A stretch of DNA of 14,754 bases from assembly GCA_016207865.1 (NCBI GenBank), contig JACQZD010000010.1:1-14754 (forward strand), in the 5' to 3' direction. Shown here one piece after another: positions 1-6,476 of the stretch (the first letter of the stretch is position 1; each line of letters begins with the position of its first letter). Made by a program: the position numbers and the translations under genes. The notes below the pieces were generated by a model. That model did not search any database. It was given only the letters and a program-made list of their open reading frames with translations, and was not told the DNA's origin. The stretch is from Nitrospirota bacterium. GTDB taxonomy: Bacteria > Nitrospirota > Thermodesulfovibrionia > UBA6902 > DSMQ01.

Positions 1-481
1 TTTTGTGATTATCATTATCAGAAACATATAAATAATTGATGGTAGTGGAGACCAGGACATCAACCGGGTCTGAGGGCTTTTCATGGGGACTGTTTTTGAC
101 TGTAAACATATCAAGAAAACCGCCCCTGGAATCAAAAACCTGAACCCTGTGATTCCCTGTATCTGCAATAAAAACCTTGCCGCCCGGAGAGATGTCTATT
201 CCGAGAGGATATTTGAATTCGCCTCTTCCCGAACCCTCTTTGCCAAAGGTGAAATTCAATCGGCCGTCACTGTCAAGTACAACTATCCTGTTGTTCAGCC
301 CGTCAACTATATAAATATCCCTGTTTGGACCGACGGCCAGGTCGCTCGGCTGGTCCAGTCCAAGCGAATCCTTTGATGTAAAGTGGGTTTTAATGTTAAA
401 ACATTGCAGTGCAAGCGAATTGTCAGAAACGACAAAAACACATAAGAAAAAAAATATTAAAAAAAATATTTTTTTAACCAA
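1..481 (-). CDS. NHL-repeat beta-propeller protein, exported (3' part outside window)
   Basis: Reading the minus strand from a TTG at 481 gives an uninterrupted frame to the window edge (about 160 codons). It begins MVKK, followed by a strongly hydrophobic stretch and SDNSLA, which looks like a Sec signal peptide. Then come NHL-type blades: LDQPSDLAVGPNRDIYIVD with NNRIVVLD, then PLGIDISPGGKVFIAD with NHRVQVFD, then a third starting DPVDVLVS. These are the hallmark GxxxD...I.VaD..N.RI..F repeats of six-bladed NHL propellers. The start is supported by AAAGGA 9 nt upstream and by lying 14 nt after the stop of the preceding trihaem cytochrome gene; an in-frame TAA lies further upstream. NHL proteins often accompany multihaem cytochrome clusters, probably as periplasmic or outer-surface scaffolds. 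No CXXCH is seen in this part. The exact role is unknown. Confidence 0.85.
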   Translation of the reverse strand, partial: MVKKIFFLIFFFLCVFVVSDNSLALQCFNIKTHFTSKDSLGLDQPSDLAVGPNRDIYIVDGLNNRIVVLDSDGRLNFTFGKEGSGRGEFKYPLGIDISPGGKVFIADTGNHRVQVFDSRGGFLDMFTVKNSPHEKPSDPVDVLVSTTINYLYVSDNDNHK

Positions 482-495
482 AAATAAAAATCCTT

Positions 496-1320
496 TTATT
501 GAAACAGATTAGGGATATAGAACTTTTCGTATTTAGTCATCATGCCGGCGATATTCAGTTGTTCCAAATCCATAGCCCTGTTTTCTGCAAATCCGAGCTG
601 CTTGAAATTTAAAATGCCGCCTTTTGAATGACAGGTCTTGCATTCATGACCCTTGGCCTTAATGTTTACATGAAATTTCTTTTTGACATTATCCCTTTGC
701 TCAGGCGTAAGCGTGTCTTTTACCTTCATATAATCCAGCGCAAGCGGCGCATCCTGCCGCTGGATGGCGGATTCTATCTTGCCTCCGGCATGGATATATG
801 GAGATATTTTTGAGTAGGGGTCGTCCCCTTCTATAAGATTTCCTGTAGCCGGGTCATAGCTGGTCCCGAAAAACGGCCCCTTCGGGTCGTCATCAAGGGG
901 GTTGTACCATTTATAAGTTGCTGCCTGTCCTTCCTGCTGTTCCAGATGACAGGTCTCGCATACAAAAAATTGTGTATGCATGTTTAAGAGCGCCCTGACT
1001 TTCTTATTCTTGCCGTGAGGATAGTCTGAATGGCATATATAACATACCGGCCTTTTTTGCTCAGGCAGCTGCGGATTAGAAACAGTGTGGTGGAAATGCC
1101 TGTGTTTTTCAAACTCCTCATGCTGTCTTACTTCGTCAAGAATTGTCGATTTTCCCTCCTCAAACTTTGCCGTTAAAGGCCTTAAAACTGCAGGTCCGTG
1201 CGGTGAAAAAGAAAGATGATAGGCAACTCCGATGACTACTGCAATCGTAATTAATCCAAATATAAATCCAACAAAATATACTATCTTAGGATGTTCTAAT
1301 CGTTTCGGTTTTCCAGGCAA
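496..1320 (-). CDS. Membrane-anchored trihaem c-type cytochrome
   Basis: This 274-aa protein has one N-terminal transmembrane helix (about residues 13-34) preceded by basic residues, so the rest should be periplasmic. Three CXXCH haem sites are visible: CYICH (93-97), CETCH (121-125) and CKTCH (227-231). A His-rich stretch (HRHFHH, 73-78) and scattered His residues could supply axial ligands. The start is TTG at 1320, directly abutting the TAA of the cytochrome b gene; the purine-rich GGGAGG lies inside the end of that gene, so translation is probably coupled. Helix anchor plus haems recalls NapC/NirT-like quinol dehydrogenases, but only three sites are present and the sequence is not obviously of that family. 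It probably passes electrons on from the cytochrome b or octahaem partner. Function is inferred from context. Confidence 0.85.
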   Translation of the reverse strand: MPGKPKRLEHPKIVYFVGFIFGLITIAVVIGVAYHLSFSPHGPAVLRPLTAKFEEGKSTILDEVRQHEEFEKHRHFHHTVSNPQLPEQKRPVCYICHSDYPHGKNKKVRALLNMHTQFFVCETCHLEQQEGQAATYKWYNPLDDDPKGPFFGTSYDPATGNLIEGDDPYSKISPYIHAGGKIESAIQRQDAPLALDYMKVKDTLTPEQRDNVKKKFHVNIKAKGHECKTCHSKGGILNFKQLGFAENRAMDLEQLNIAGMMTKYEKFYIPNLFQ

Positions 1321-2223
1321 TTATTGTCCACCTCCCTTTGATGATAATCCCTTTTCCCGCAAAAGATTCTTCATATACTCCCGTTCTTCAGGGATTTCCT
1401 TAAGATTATTCAAATATTCCATGAAGTGTTCCTCTATCTGATGTTCCCGCGTTATCTTACCGGTGATAAAGGTCCACTGAAGGGGAAACCTTCCCGGCGC
1501 CAGGTGGACATTAAACCAGTGCCAGAAGACTATAATAATTACAGCCATTATAGCCTCATCGGCATGCATAAGCCTTGCAAGGTTCTGAAACAAAGACGGG
1601 GCCGGCAGGATTTTAGATGCTGTTTCCGGAAACAGAAGCATGGAGCCTGCGGTTATCAAAACAAAATTGCCCCACAAGATTGCAAGATAGTGGAGCTTTT
1701 GTTTGTACATAAATTTTTCCATTTTCGGCCTGTACGGCTCGCGTCCCATGAAATATCTTATATCATGCATGAGGTCATGCAGGTCTTTGAGGCGCGGTAT
1801 CTGTGTCTTTTTAATGTCAAACTTTCTCGTACGGGTCTTTGCGAGCGTTCCCAGGATGATTGTAAGCAGATGATAGACACCGCCGAAGACCATTAAACAT
1901 GCAGCCGCCCTGTGAATGATCCTTGCAGAATCAGGCCCTCCAAAAAGTGATATTACAGACGGCGCCCAGAATACATGGCTGAAATGAAGCGGCAGCCCGG
2001 TTGCGGCAAGGATAACAAATGTGATGATTGTTATCATGTGCTGTATGACTATATGGATTGAGTACCGCGGCAGGTCTCCCAAAGGATCTGATTTCACAGA
2101 TTTGTAAATATCCCGCGGAACGGTTCCAACGCCTTCAACTTCAGCCCTGTCAACTTCGCCTGTGCCGGTGTCTGTCACTATTTCTTTGACAAAGCTGTTA
2201 ATTTTTTCGGAAAAATTAGACAT
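1321..2223 (-). CDS. Four-helix cytochrome b (FdnI/cytochrome b561-like)
   Basis: This 300-aa integral membrane protein has a hydrophilic N-terminal 50 residues and four predicted helices at about 58-77, 104-125, 178-198 and 220-240. His residues sit where b-type haems are bound in the formate-dehydrogenase-gamma/b561 superfamily: H57 or H62 in helix 1, H104 and H118 in helix 2, H178, H220, and H235/H240 in helix 4. The inter-helix segment with LHDLMHDIRYFMG and KFMYKQKLHY resembles the FdnI-type loop. It should exchange electrons with the quinone pool. It starts with ATG behind GGAGG and lies between two multihaem cytochrome genes, an arrangement like the b/c (Cbc-type) cytochrome complexes described in Geobacter. 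Direction of electron flow cannot be told from sequence. Confidence 0.88.
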   Translation of the reverse strand: MSNFSEKINSFVKEIVTDTGTGEVDRAEVEGVGTVPRDIYKSVKSDPLGDLPRYSIHIVIQHMITIITFVILAATGLPLHFSHVFWAPSVISLFGGPDSARIIHRAAACLMVFGGVYHLLTIILGTLAKTRTRKFDIKKTQIPRLKDLHDLMHDIRYFMGREPYRPKMEKFMYKQKLHYLAILWGNFVLITAGSMLLFPETASKILPAPSLFQNLARLMHADEAIMAVIIIVFWHWFNVHLAPGRFPLQWTFITGKITREHQIEEHFMEYLNNLKEIPEEREYMKNLLREKGLSSKGGGQ

Positions 2224-2236
2224 ATCTCCTCCTTAG

Positions 2237-3298
2237 TTAATCTTTAGGTCTTCTCCTGGACAGCCCGCGCCATGTAGTGCCTTTCTTCAGCATCCATTTT
2301 ATGCCGTCTTTTTTCCTGCCGTAGGTCTCAAACAGCATAAGGCCTACAAGACCGATAAATGTACCGTAAAGCGCAAATGTGAGTCCGACATTAATCATAT
2401 GAAGCAGCAGGTTTTCTTCAACATTGGAATGCACGTCAATCTTTATGAAGTGTTTGTTGACCTTTGTGTGGCACTGTTTGCAGGTCTTTATCAGGTTTTT
2501 TGGATTTATGGTGGACTCAGGATCATCTTTTTTCTTTATATCTTGTATTAAGTGCGTTGCATGGCAGCTAAGGCAGTCGGCAGCCTCTTCAGAGCCCAGC
2601 GCTACTGCTTTTCCATGGATAGATTCATTATAAGTTTCCACTGCCTCTAATGTATTTTTTGATACCTTAAATTTCTTCATCATTTCAACATTTTCATGAC
2701 AATTTTTTGAACATAACTGGATTACCTCTTGAGGTGACCGGCTGGTTTTGTGCCCCAGTCGGTGGGTAATATGGGTATAGGCCTTTGTAACGCCTTCCCG
2801 TTCATGGCAATTCAGGCAGCGCTGCAGGGTCTTGCCGGCAATATATTTTTCCTCAACCTTCATAAACAAGGGATTCTGATGGCAGTATTTACAATACGGT
2901 TTTGCCTGTTTTACATCAGGCGGGTCGTCCGGCTTTATTCCGTGAACACTTTTGTTGTAGGCCTCAACTATTTTTTTATGTGAAAAATTCTCCTGCGAAA
3001 AAGGCGGCTTGATATGACATTCATTGGAGCAATTGACCTCTTCAGTTACCAGGTCGTGAGGCAATTTCGTTATGTAGGTGTGACAGTCTCTGCATGGAAC
3101 ATTTCTGTGGACCGTTTTGTTGTAGATATTTTCACTGACGAAATAACTTATTTTTCTACCCTTCTCGTCAATCCTGCCGAGCTGAAGGTATTTATGGCAC
3201 ATAAGGCAATTTTCCTTGTCAGCCGCCGCCGCAGGTAAACTGACCGCTAGACTCAAAAGTAAAATTAACAGTCCGTAAAACAAAGGTGTTTTTGGCAC
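2237..3298 (-). CDS. Tail-anchored multihaem c-type cytochrome (up to eight haems)
   Basis: This 353-aa protein has a Sec signal peptide (hydrophobic 6-21, then LPAAAAD), a haem domain, and a C-terminal transmembrane helix (about 302-324) followed by a Lys/Arg-rich cytoplasmic tail. Six CXXCH sites are at 31-35, 69-73, 136-140, 161-165, 242-246 and 273-277. Two more are the spacing variants CSNECH (90-95) and CSKNCH (196-201), both CX3CH. A YN[KE][ST][VI]H motif recurs at 59-64, 114-119 and 223-228, suggesting internal duplication; its His may be a distal ligand. The start is GTG at 3298 with AGGAGG 7 nt upstream; the ATG just before it is followed at once by TAA. It lies 13 nt before the cytochrome b start, so it probably forms a membrane complex with it. 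Confidence 0.9.
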   Translation of the reverse strand: MPKTPLFYGLLILLLSLAVSLPAAAADKENCLMCHKYLQLGRIDEKGRKISYFVSENIYNKTVHRNVPCRDCHTYITKLPHDLVTEEVNCSNECHIKPPFSQENFSHKKIVEAYNKSVHGIKPDDPPDVKQAKPYCKYCHQNPLFMKVEEKYIAGKTLQRCLNCHEREGVTKAYTHITHRLGHKTSRSPQEVIQLCSKNCHENVEMMKKFKVSKNTLEAVETYNESIHGKAVALGSEEAADCLSCHATHLIQDIKKKDDPESTINPKNLIKTCKQCHTKVNKHFIKIDVHSNVEENLLLHMINVGLTFALYGTFIGLVGLMLFETYGRKKDGIKWMLKKGTTWRGLSRRRPKD

Positions 3299-3314
3299 TT
3301 ACATTCCTCCTCTC

Positions 3315-4208
3315 TTATTTTTGATGACATGCACGGCACATCTGCCCCGGAAGGCGGTGTTTAAACTTTTCACTTCCGCCTTTTGCGCCGGCTAATTCAG
3401 CCGGAATTACGCCTTTTTCATGCGGGTTATGACATGTGGCGCAGAAAATTTTTCCCTCCTGATCCAGCGGAAGCGATATATTAAATTGCCGTTCGCCGGC
3501 TTTCATTATTTCTCTTGTTTCTGCCGAGGGTTTTCGTATATGGTCGGCACGCGCCGGATGGTCGCGGCGTTCACCATGGCACCGCTGGCAGAGCATTACA
3601 AGGTCCCCGATAAGTTTAACTTCCTTGAAGGTAGCATGTTTTTCATCAGGTTTTTCCTCGTGGCAGAACAGGCATTTCTCCACTATGATTTCACCGTTGG
3701 CATTCAGCTGGTTATGGGGGTTAAGCATTTTATATTTTTTTTCGTCATGGCACTTAATGCATAATTCTGTGCGTTTTCTGTAAGGGGCATCCCTTAAAAA
3801 TCTTTTGTTGATCAGTTTTAACCGCTGGTTATCCTGACACTGCAGGTAAATGTCATGACATGTAACGCAGGTCATTTTTCCGTTTCGGAGCGGGTAAGTA
3901 ATGGGCATACGGGCCTTTTTTTCTTCAGAAGGCGCTATGTCAATGGGATGGATATATGACTCGGTGGTGTATCCGTGGCACTTGCAAAGCTGGGTGTAAT
4001 CGCCGTTGAATTTCAAAAACCGGCCCCTGCCTTTTTGAGGCTCTTGTTCGTGGCATTCCAAACAATATTTCCCCGTATAGTGAATATTGGTGGAATCAGT
4101 TACTGTCTGCTGAGACATCCCCAAGTTAGGCCCTGTTTCCTCTTGCGCTGATAATCTCCCGTTTAAGACAATCAGCGCAATAAGTGTTATAGGGAATAGC
4201 CGCTTCAT
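3315..4208 (-). CDS. Periplasmic multihaem c-type cytochrome (seven CXXCH plus one CXCH)
   Basis: This 297-aa protein has an N-terminal signal peptide (MKRLF, hydrophobic core, RLSAQ) and no other membrane helix, so it is probably soluble in the periplasm. Seven canonical haem sites are at 49-53, 114-118, 150-154, 179-183, 207-211, 256-260 and 291-295. An eighth site reads CKCH (75-78), one residue short of canonical. His residues after several sites (H165, H263) fit bis-His ligation. The C-terminal halves resemble doubled-CXXCH / cytochrome c7-like modules. This is the first gene of the operon, behind the promoter at 4259-4286. Its ATG is preceded by a weak AGGG. Its likely job is to shuttle electrons to or from the membrane b/c module. 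Confidence 0.88.
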   Translation of the reverse strand: MKRLFPITLIALIVLNGRLSAQEETGPNLGMSQQTVTDSTNIHYTGKYCLECHEQEPQKGRGRFLKFNGDYTQLCKCHGYTTESYIHPIDIAPSEEKKARMPITYPLRNGKMTCVTCHDIYLQCQDNQRLKLINKRFLRDAPYRKRTELCIKCHDEKKYKMLNPHNQLNANGEIIVEKCLFCHEEKPDEKHATFKEVKLIGDLVMLCQRCHGERRDHPARADHIRKPSAETREIMKAGERQFNISLPLDQEGKIFCATCHNPHEKGVIPAELAGAKGGSEKFKHRLPGQMCRACHQK

Positions 4209-4258
4209 TACCCTGCATTATATAACATATATAAGCTCAAAAAGCGAGTTTCAATGTA

Positions 4259-4286
4259 ATTATATAAAGTTTATTAAATTAGTCAA
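4259..4286 (-). promoter_or_regulatory. Sigma-70-type promoter for the cytochrome operon
   Basis: Read on the minus strand, TTGACT (4286-4281) is followed after 16 nt by TATAAT (4264-4259). The transcript would start near 4252, leaving a leader of about 45 nt before the ATG at 4208. The surroundings are very AT-rich. No clear operator or anaerobic-regulator site was recognised. Confidence 0.6.
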
Positions 4287-4360
4287 TAAAAAATAATTAT
4301 ATTAGATTCTTTAATATTTTGAATGAGGGAAAACCGGCACGCAAATTAATCTTTCCTGTG

Positions 4361-4426
4361 GCAAGTCGAAGCGACCCTTCGGGCGATACGACTAAACTCC
4401 GACCCGCTTCGGGACTACGGGGTCAA
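4361..4426. repeat. GC-rich dyad element 3' of the tRNA
   Basis: This is a GC-rich island inside AT-rich intergenic DNA. It contains AGTCG...CGACT arms around CCCTTCGGG, then CCCG-CTT-CGGG, then GACCC...GGGGTC. It looks like a folded intergenic repeat or part of the 3' end of the tRNA transcript. No T-run follows in either direction, so it is not a typical terminator. The rest of 4209-4460 is AT-rich and holds no gene I can support. Confidence 0.35.
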
Positions 4427-4460
4427 GCGAGCTATCTATTTAACGCAGGAGGGATTACAG

Positions 4461-4545
4461 CGGAGGAGGTAGGATTCGAACCCACGGTACCTTTCAGTAC
4501 AACGGTTTTCAAGACCGCCGCCATCGGCCACTCGGCCACTCCTCC
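4461..4545 (-). tRNA. tRNA-Ser (anticodon UGA)
   Basis: On the minus strand GGAGGAG (4545-4539) pairs with CTCCTCC (4468-4462), with discriminator G at 4461. The anticodon arm is CGGT-CTTGAAA-ACCG, giving anticodon TGA (reads UCA). A long variable arm precedes the T-arm GTGGG-TTCGAAT-CCTAC, as expected for a class II serine tRNA. The next bases are CTG, so the CCA end is not encoded. It lies about 240 bp downstream of serS on the same strand. Confidence 0.95.
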
Positions 4546-4556
4546 ATTTTAACTAC

Positions 4557-4584
4557 AGTGAACAGTAATCAGTGAACGGTGAAC
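4557..4584. repeat. Heptanucleotide tandem tract (4 units)
   Basis: Four consecutive 7-bp units are seen: AGTGAAC, AGTAATC, AGTGAAC, GGTGAAC. They lie just upstream of the tRNA-Ser gene. They resemble the short tandemly repeated repetitive sequences found between genes in some bacteria. Confidence 0.55.
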
Positions 4585-4625
4585 AGATTTAAACTGCAAC
4601 TTTTAAATTATTTTTCAACCTTTAG

Positions 4626-4766
4626 CAGGCTGTTGAAAAACTATTTTCATGCATTTGGTCGTCATTCCCGTGAAAACGGGAATCCAGTAGTTACAATATG
4701 GTCTGGATACCCGCCTTCGCGGGTATGACAATTTTTTTAGTAAGAATGGACTTTTTCAATAGCCTG
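4626..4766. mobile_element. MITE-like element with terminal inverted repeats
   Basis: The left end CAGGCTGTTGAAAAA (4626-4640) matches the reverse complement of the right end TTTTTCAATAGCCTG (4752-4766) at 14 of 15 positions. The 141-bp interior has no gene. It holds two perfect 8-bp-stem hairpins, ATTCCCGT-GAAA-ACGGGAAT (4664-4683) and ATACCCGC-CTTC-GCGGGTAT (4707-4726), themselves arranged as a larger inverted repeat (GTCAT...ATGAC). A CCTT at 4619-4622 and again at 4771-4774 could be a target duplication, but this is uncertain. It would be mobilised by a transposase elsewhere. Confidence 0.65.
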
Positions 4767-4768
4767 TC

Positions 4769-4796
4769 ATCCTTCAACCTTCAACTCTCAACCTTT
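4769..4796. repeat. Heptanucleotide tandem tract (4 units) overlapping the serS end
   Basis: Units CATCCTT, CAACCTT, CAACTCT, CAACCTT follow each other with a 7-bp period and run into the serS stop region. A matching CAACCTT also occurs at 4616-4622, just left of the MITE-like element, so the element may have landed in such a tract. Confidence 0.5.
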
Positions 4797-6071
4797 AACT
4801 ATTTTTTCAGATTTCATATAAGGTCTAAGGACCTCCGGTATTATAACAGAACCGTCTTCCTGTTGAAAATTCTCAAGCATTGCCGCCAGGGTGCGTCCTA
4901 TGGCAAGCCCGGAGCCGTTTAATGTATGGACAAACTCAGTGCCTTTTTTGCCCTTTCTTTTGAACCGTATGTCAGCCCTTCTGGACTGAAAGTCTTCAAA
5001 ATTAGAGCATGAGGAGATTTCCCTGTATCTTTCCTGAGAAGGAAACCAAACCTCAATATCATAAGTTTTTGCCGAGGAAAATCCCAGGTCTCCTGTGCAC
5101 AGCGCCACAACGCGGTAGGGGAGCCCGAGTCTTTTCAAAACCTCTTCTGCATTTAGCGTAAGGGATTCAAGTTCAGTATAAGAATCCTCAGGCTTTACAA
5201 ACTTCACAAGCTCAACCTTATTGAACTGATGCTGTCTTATAAGCCCCTTTGTGTCTTTGCCGTAGGAGCCTGCCTCACGCCTGAAGCACGGGGTATATGC
5301 TGTGTAATAAACGGGCAGTTCTTCTTCATTCAGGATTTCACCCCTGAAAATATTTGTAACCGGGACTTCTGCGGTGGGGATTAAAAATAAATTCCTTTCG
5401 TCATTGCCGATTTTAAAAAGGTCTTCTTCAAATTTTGGCAATTGTCCTGTCCCTGTCATAGAATCTTTGTTGACAAGCACCGGCGGGAATACTTCGGTGT
5501 ATCCGGCCTCGCCCGTATGCAGGTCCAGCATGAAATTTATGAGCGACCTTTCAAGTCTTGCGCCCGGCCCTTTATACAGGCAGAATCTTGCGCCGGCAAT
5601 CTTCCCTGCCCTTTCAAAATCAAGTATTTTAAGGTCTTCGCCTATATCCCAATGGGCTTTGGGCTGGAAGGAAAATTCAGGCAGCCTGCCCCGCTTCCTT
5701 ACTTCAACATTCCCCGTATCGTCTTTTCCGAGCGGGACGGATTCATGCGGGATATTGGGGAGGACCAGAATTTCCTGAAGGGTCTGAGTCTCAAGCTCGC
5801 GAAGGGACTGTTCTTTCAGGGCTATTTCATCAGAGATTTTTTTTGCGTTCTCTAAAAGCGCTGAAGGAGATTCTCCCTGTTTTCTGAGTTTTCCTATTTC
5901 TTCGGACAGCACATTCCTCTGCTGTCTTAGTTCTTCAACAACCGCAAGCTGTGCCCTTCTCTTGGCCTCAAGGCGCAAAAGCCCGTCAAGGATTGATGCG
6001 TCAGAGCCCCTTTTTTTAAGGGCCTCAATGACAATCTGAGTTTTTTCCCTCACAATTTTAATATCAAGCAT
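4788..6071 (-). CDS. serS: Seryl-tRNA synthetase
   Basis: This cytoplasmic class II synthetase charges tRNA-Ser (and tRNA-Sec where present) with serine. The N-terminal 110 residues are a charged, heptad-like region matching the SerRS tRNA-binding coiled-coil arm. The catalytic domain shows TAEVPVTN, motif 2 CFRREAGSYG (from about residue 262), GLIRQHQFNKVEL, and motif 3 with NGSGLAIGRTLAAMLEN near 385-400. The C-terminus ends IIPEVLRPYM plus a few residues, typical of bacterial SerRS. I place the start at ATG 6071 (MLDIKIVREKT, the usual family start; 427 aa) rather than an in-frame GTG 18 nt upstream. No strong ribosome site is visible. The cognate tRNA-Ser gene lies downstream on the same strand. 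Confidence 0.97.
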   Translation of the reverse strand: MLDIKIVREKTQIVIEALKKRGSDASILDGLLRLEAKRRAQLAVVEELRQQRNVLSEEIGKLRKQGESPSALLENAKKISDEIALKEQSLRELETQTLQEILVLPNIPHESVPLGKDDTGNVEVRKRGRLPEFSFQPKAHWDIGEDLKILDFERAGKIAGARFCLYKGPGARLERSLINFMLDLHTGEAGYTEVFPPVLVNKDSMTGTGQLPKFEEDLFKIGNDERNLFLIPTAEVPVTNIFRGEILNEEELPVYYTAYTPCFRREAGSYGKDTKGLIRQHQFNKVELVKFVKPEDSYTELESLTLNAEEVLKRLGLPYRVVALCTGDLGFSSAKTYDIEVWFPSQERYREISSCSNFEDFQSRRADIRFKRKGKKGTEFVHTLNGSGLAIGRTLAAMLENFQQEDGSVIIPEVLRPYMKSEKIVKG

Positions 6072-6110
6072 TGCTATTAATCTTAACACAATTTATAAGT
6101 CACTATCAAA

Positions 6111-6137
6111 ATTATAACTCCTTGAAAAAATAAACAA
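6111..6137 (-). promoter_or_regulatory. serS: Possible serS promoter
   Basis: On the minus strand TATAAT (6116-6111) is preceded by TTGTTT (6137-6132) with a short 15-nt spacer, giving a leader of roughly 33 nt before the serS ATG. The spacing is suboptimal, so this is tentative. Confidence 0.35.
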
Positions 6138-6182
6138 ACCCTGATACCTTATTGCATGGAAGAAAAGGATGATTGAGAATGA

Positions 6183-6392
6183 AACTCCACAAAAACTCTC
6201 GTGCTTCATTCTTTCAATCACCTGTCTTCAAGCAAATCCCCTCCTGAATTTGCAGAGGCGCTTCTAAATGAAGTTGTTGAGAGGCTTCAGAGGACAGGCT
6301 TTACTGTGATGACTACCCCGTTTGGATATTTCAACGAATTCAAAATGCACGCGGCTGGGGATTCTTTGGCAAAGGTTTATAAGGAGTTTTAA
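6183..6392 (+). pseudogene. 5'-truncated threonyl-tRNA synthetase editing-domain-like gene
   Basis: The frame reading TLVLHSFNHLSS..., FAEALLNEVVERLQRTGF, TTPFGYFNEFKMHAAGDSLAKVYKEF matches, from memory, the C-terminal half of the archaeal-type ThrRS editing domain (tRNA-Thr_ED) and its free-standing bacterial relatives, which hydrolyse mischarged Ser-tRNA(Thr). Such proteins are about 135-145 aa; here an in-frame TGA at 6180-6182 leaves about 69 codons. The adjacent frame (6145-6192) has an ATG at 6169 and would join if one A were added to the A-run at about 6191-6195, suggesting a 1-nt deletion. The N-terminal half is still missing, so I call it decayed. A short protein from GTG 6201 (63 aa) cannot be excluded. 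Confidence 0.55.
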
Positions 6393-6476
6393 GCCTTTGA
6401 TTTTCACTTGCCAAAGTTTTTTCCAAGTAGTTAAATAATGAGCTCGGCAGGGAGGAATAGCCATAAAAAGATATAT

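Noticed and set aside
83..376. Plus-strand open frame of 97 codons
   Set aside because: It is the shadow of the NHL-repeat gene, whose blade motifs are unmistakable on the minus strand.
496..1320. NrfH/NapC family assignment for the trihaem cytochrome
   Set aside because: Anchor and haems are suggestive, but only three CXXCH sites are present and the spacing does not fit the tetrahaem family.
1426..1896. 156-codon plus-strand open frame
   Set aside because: It lies antisense to the cytochrome b gene and shows no family features or ribosome site.
4319..4552. Plus-strand open frame ending in VGFEPTVPFSTTVFKTAA
   Set aside because: This wording is the well-known artefact of translating the antisense of a serine tRNA; it covers the tRNA and the dyad element.
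4664..4726. Hairpins downstream of serS as a Rho-independent terminator
   Set aside because: The stems are strong, but on the serS strand they are not followed directly by a T-run; they belong to the MITE-like element. Incidental termination is still possible.
4557..4796. CRISPR array
   Set aside because: Units are only 7 bp with no spacers; no array or cas gene is present anywhere in the window.
5374..5855. Two overlapping plus-strand open frames of about 135 codons
   Set aside because: They are antisense to conserved serS coding sequence and resemble no protein.
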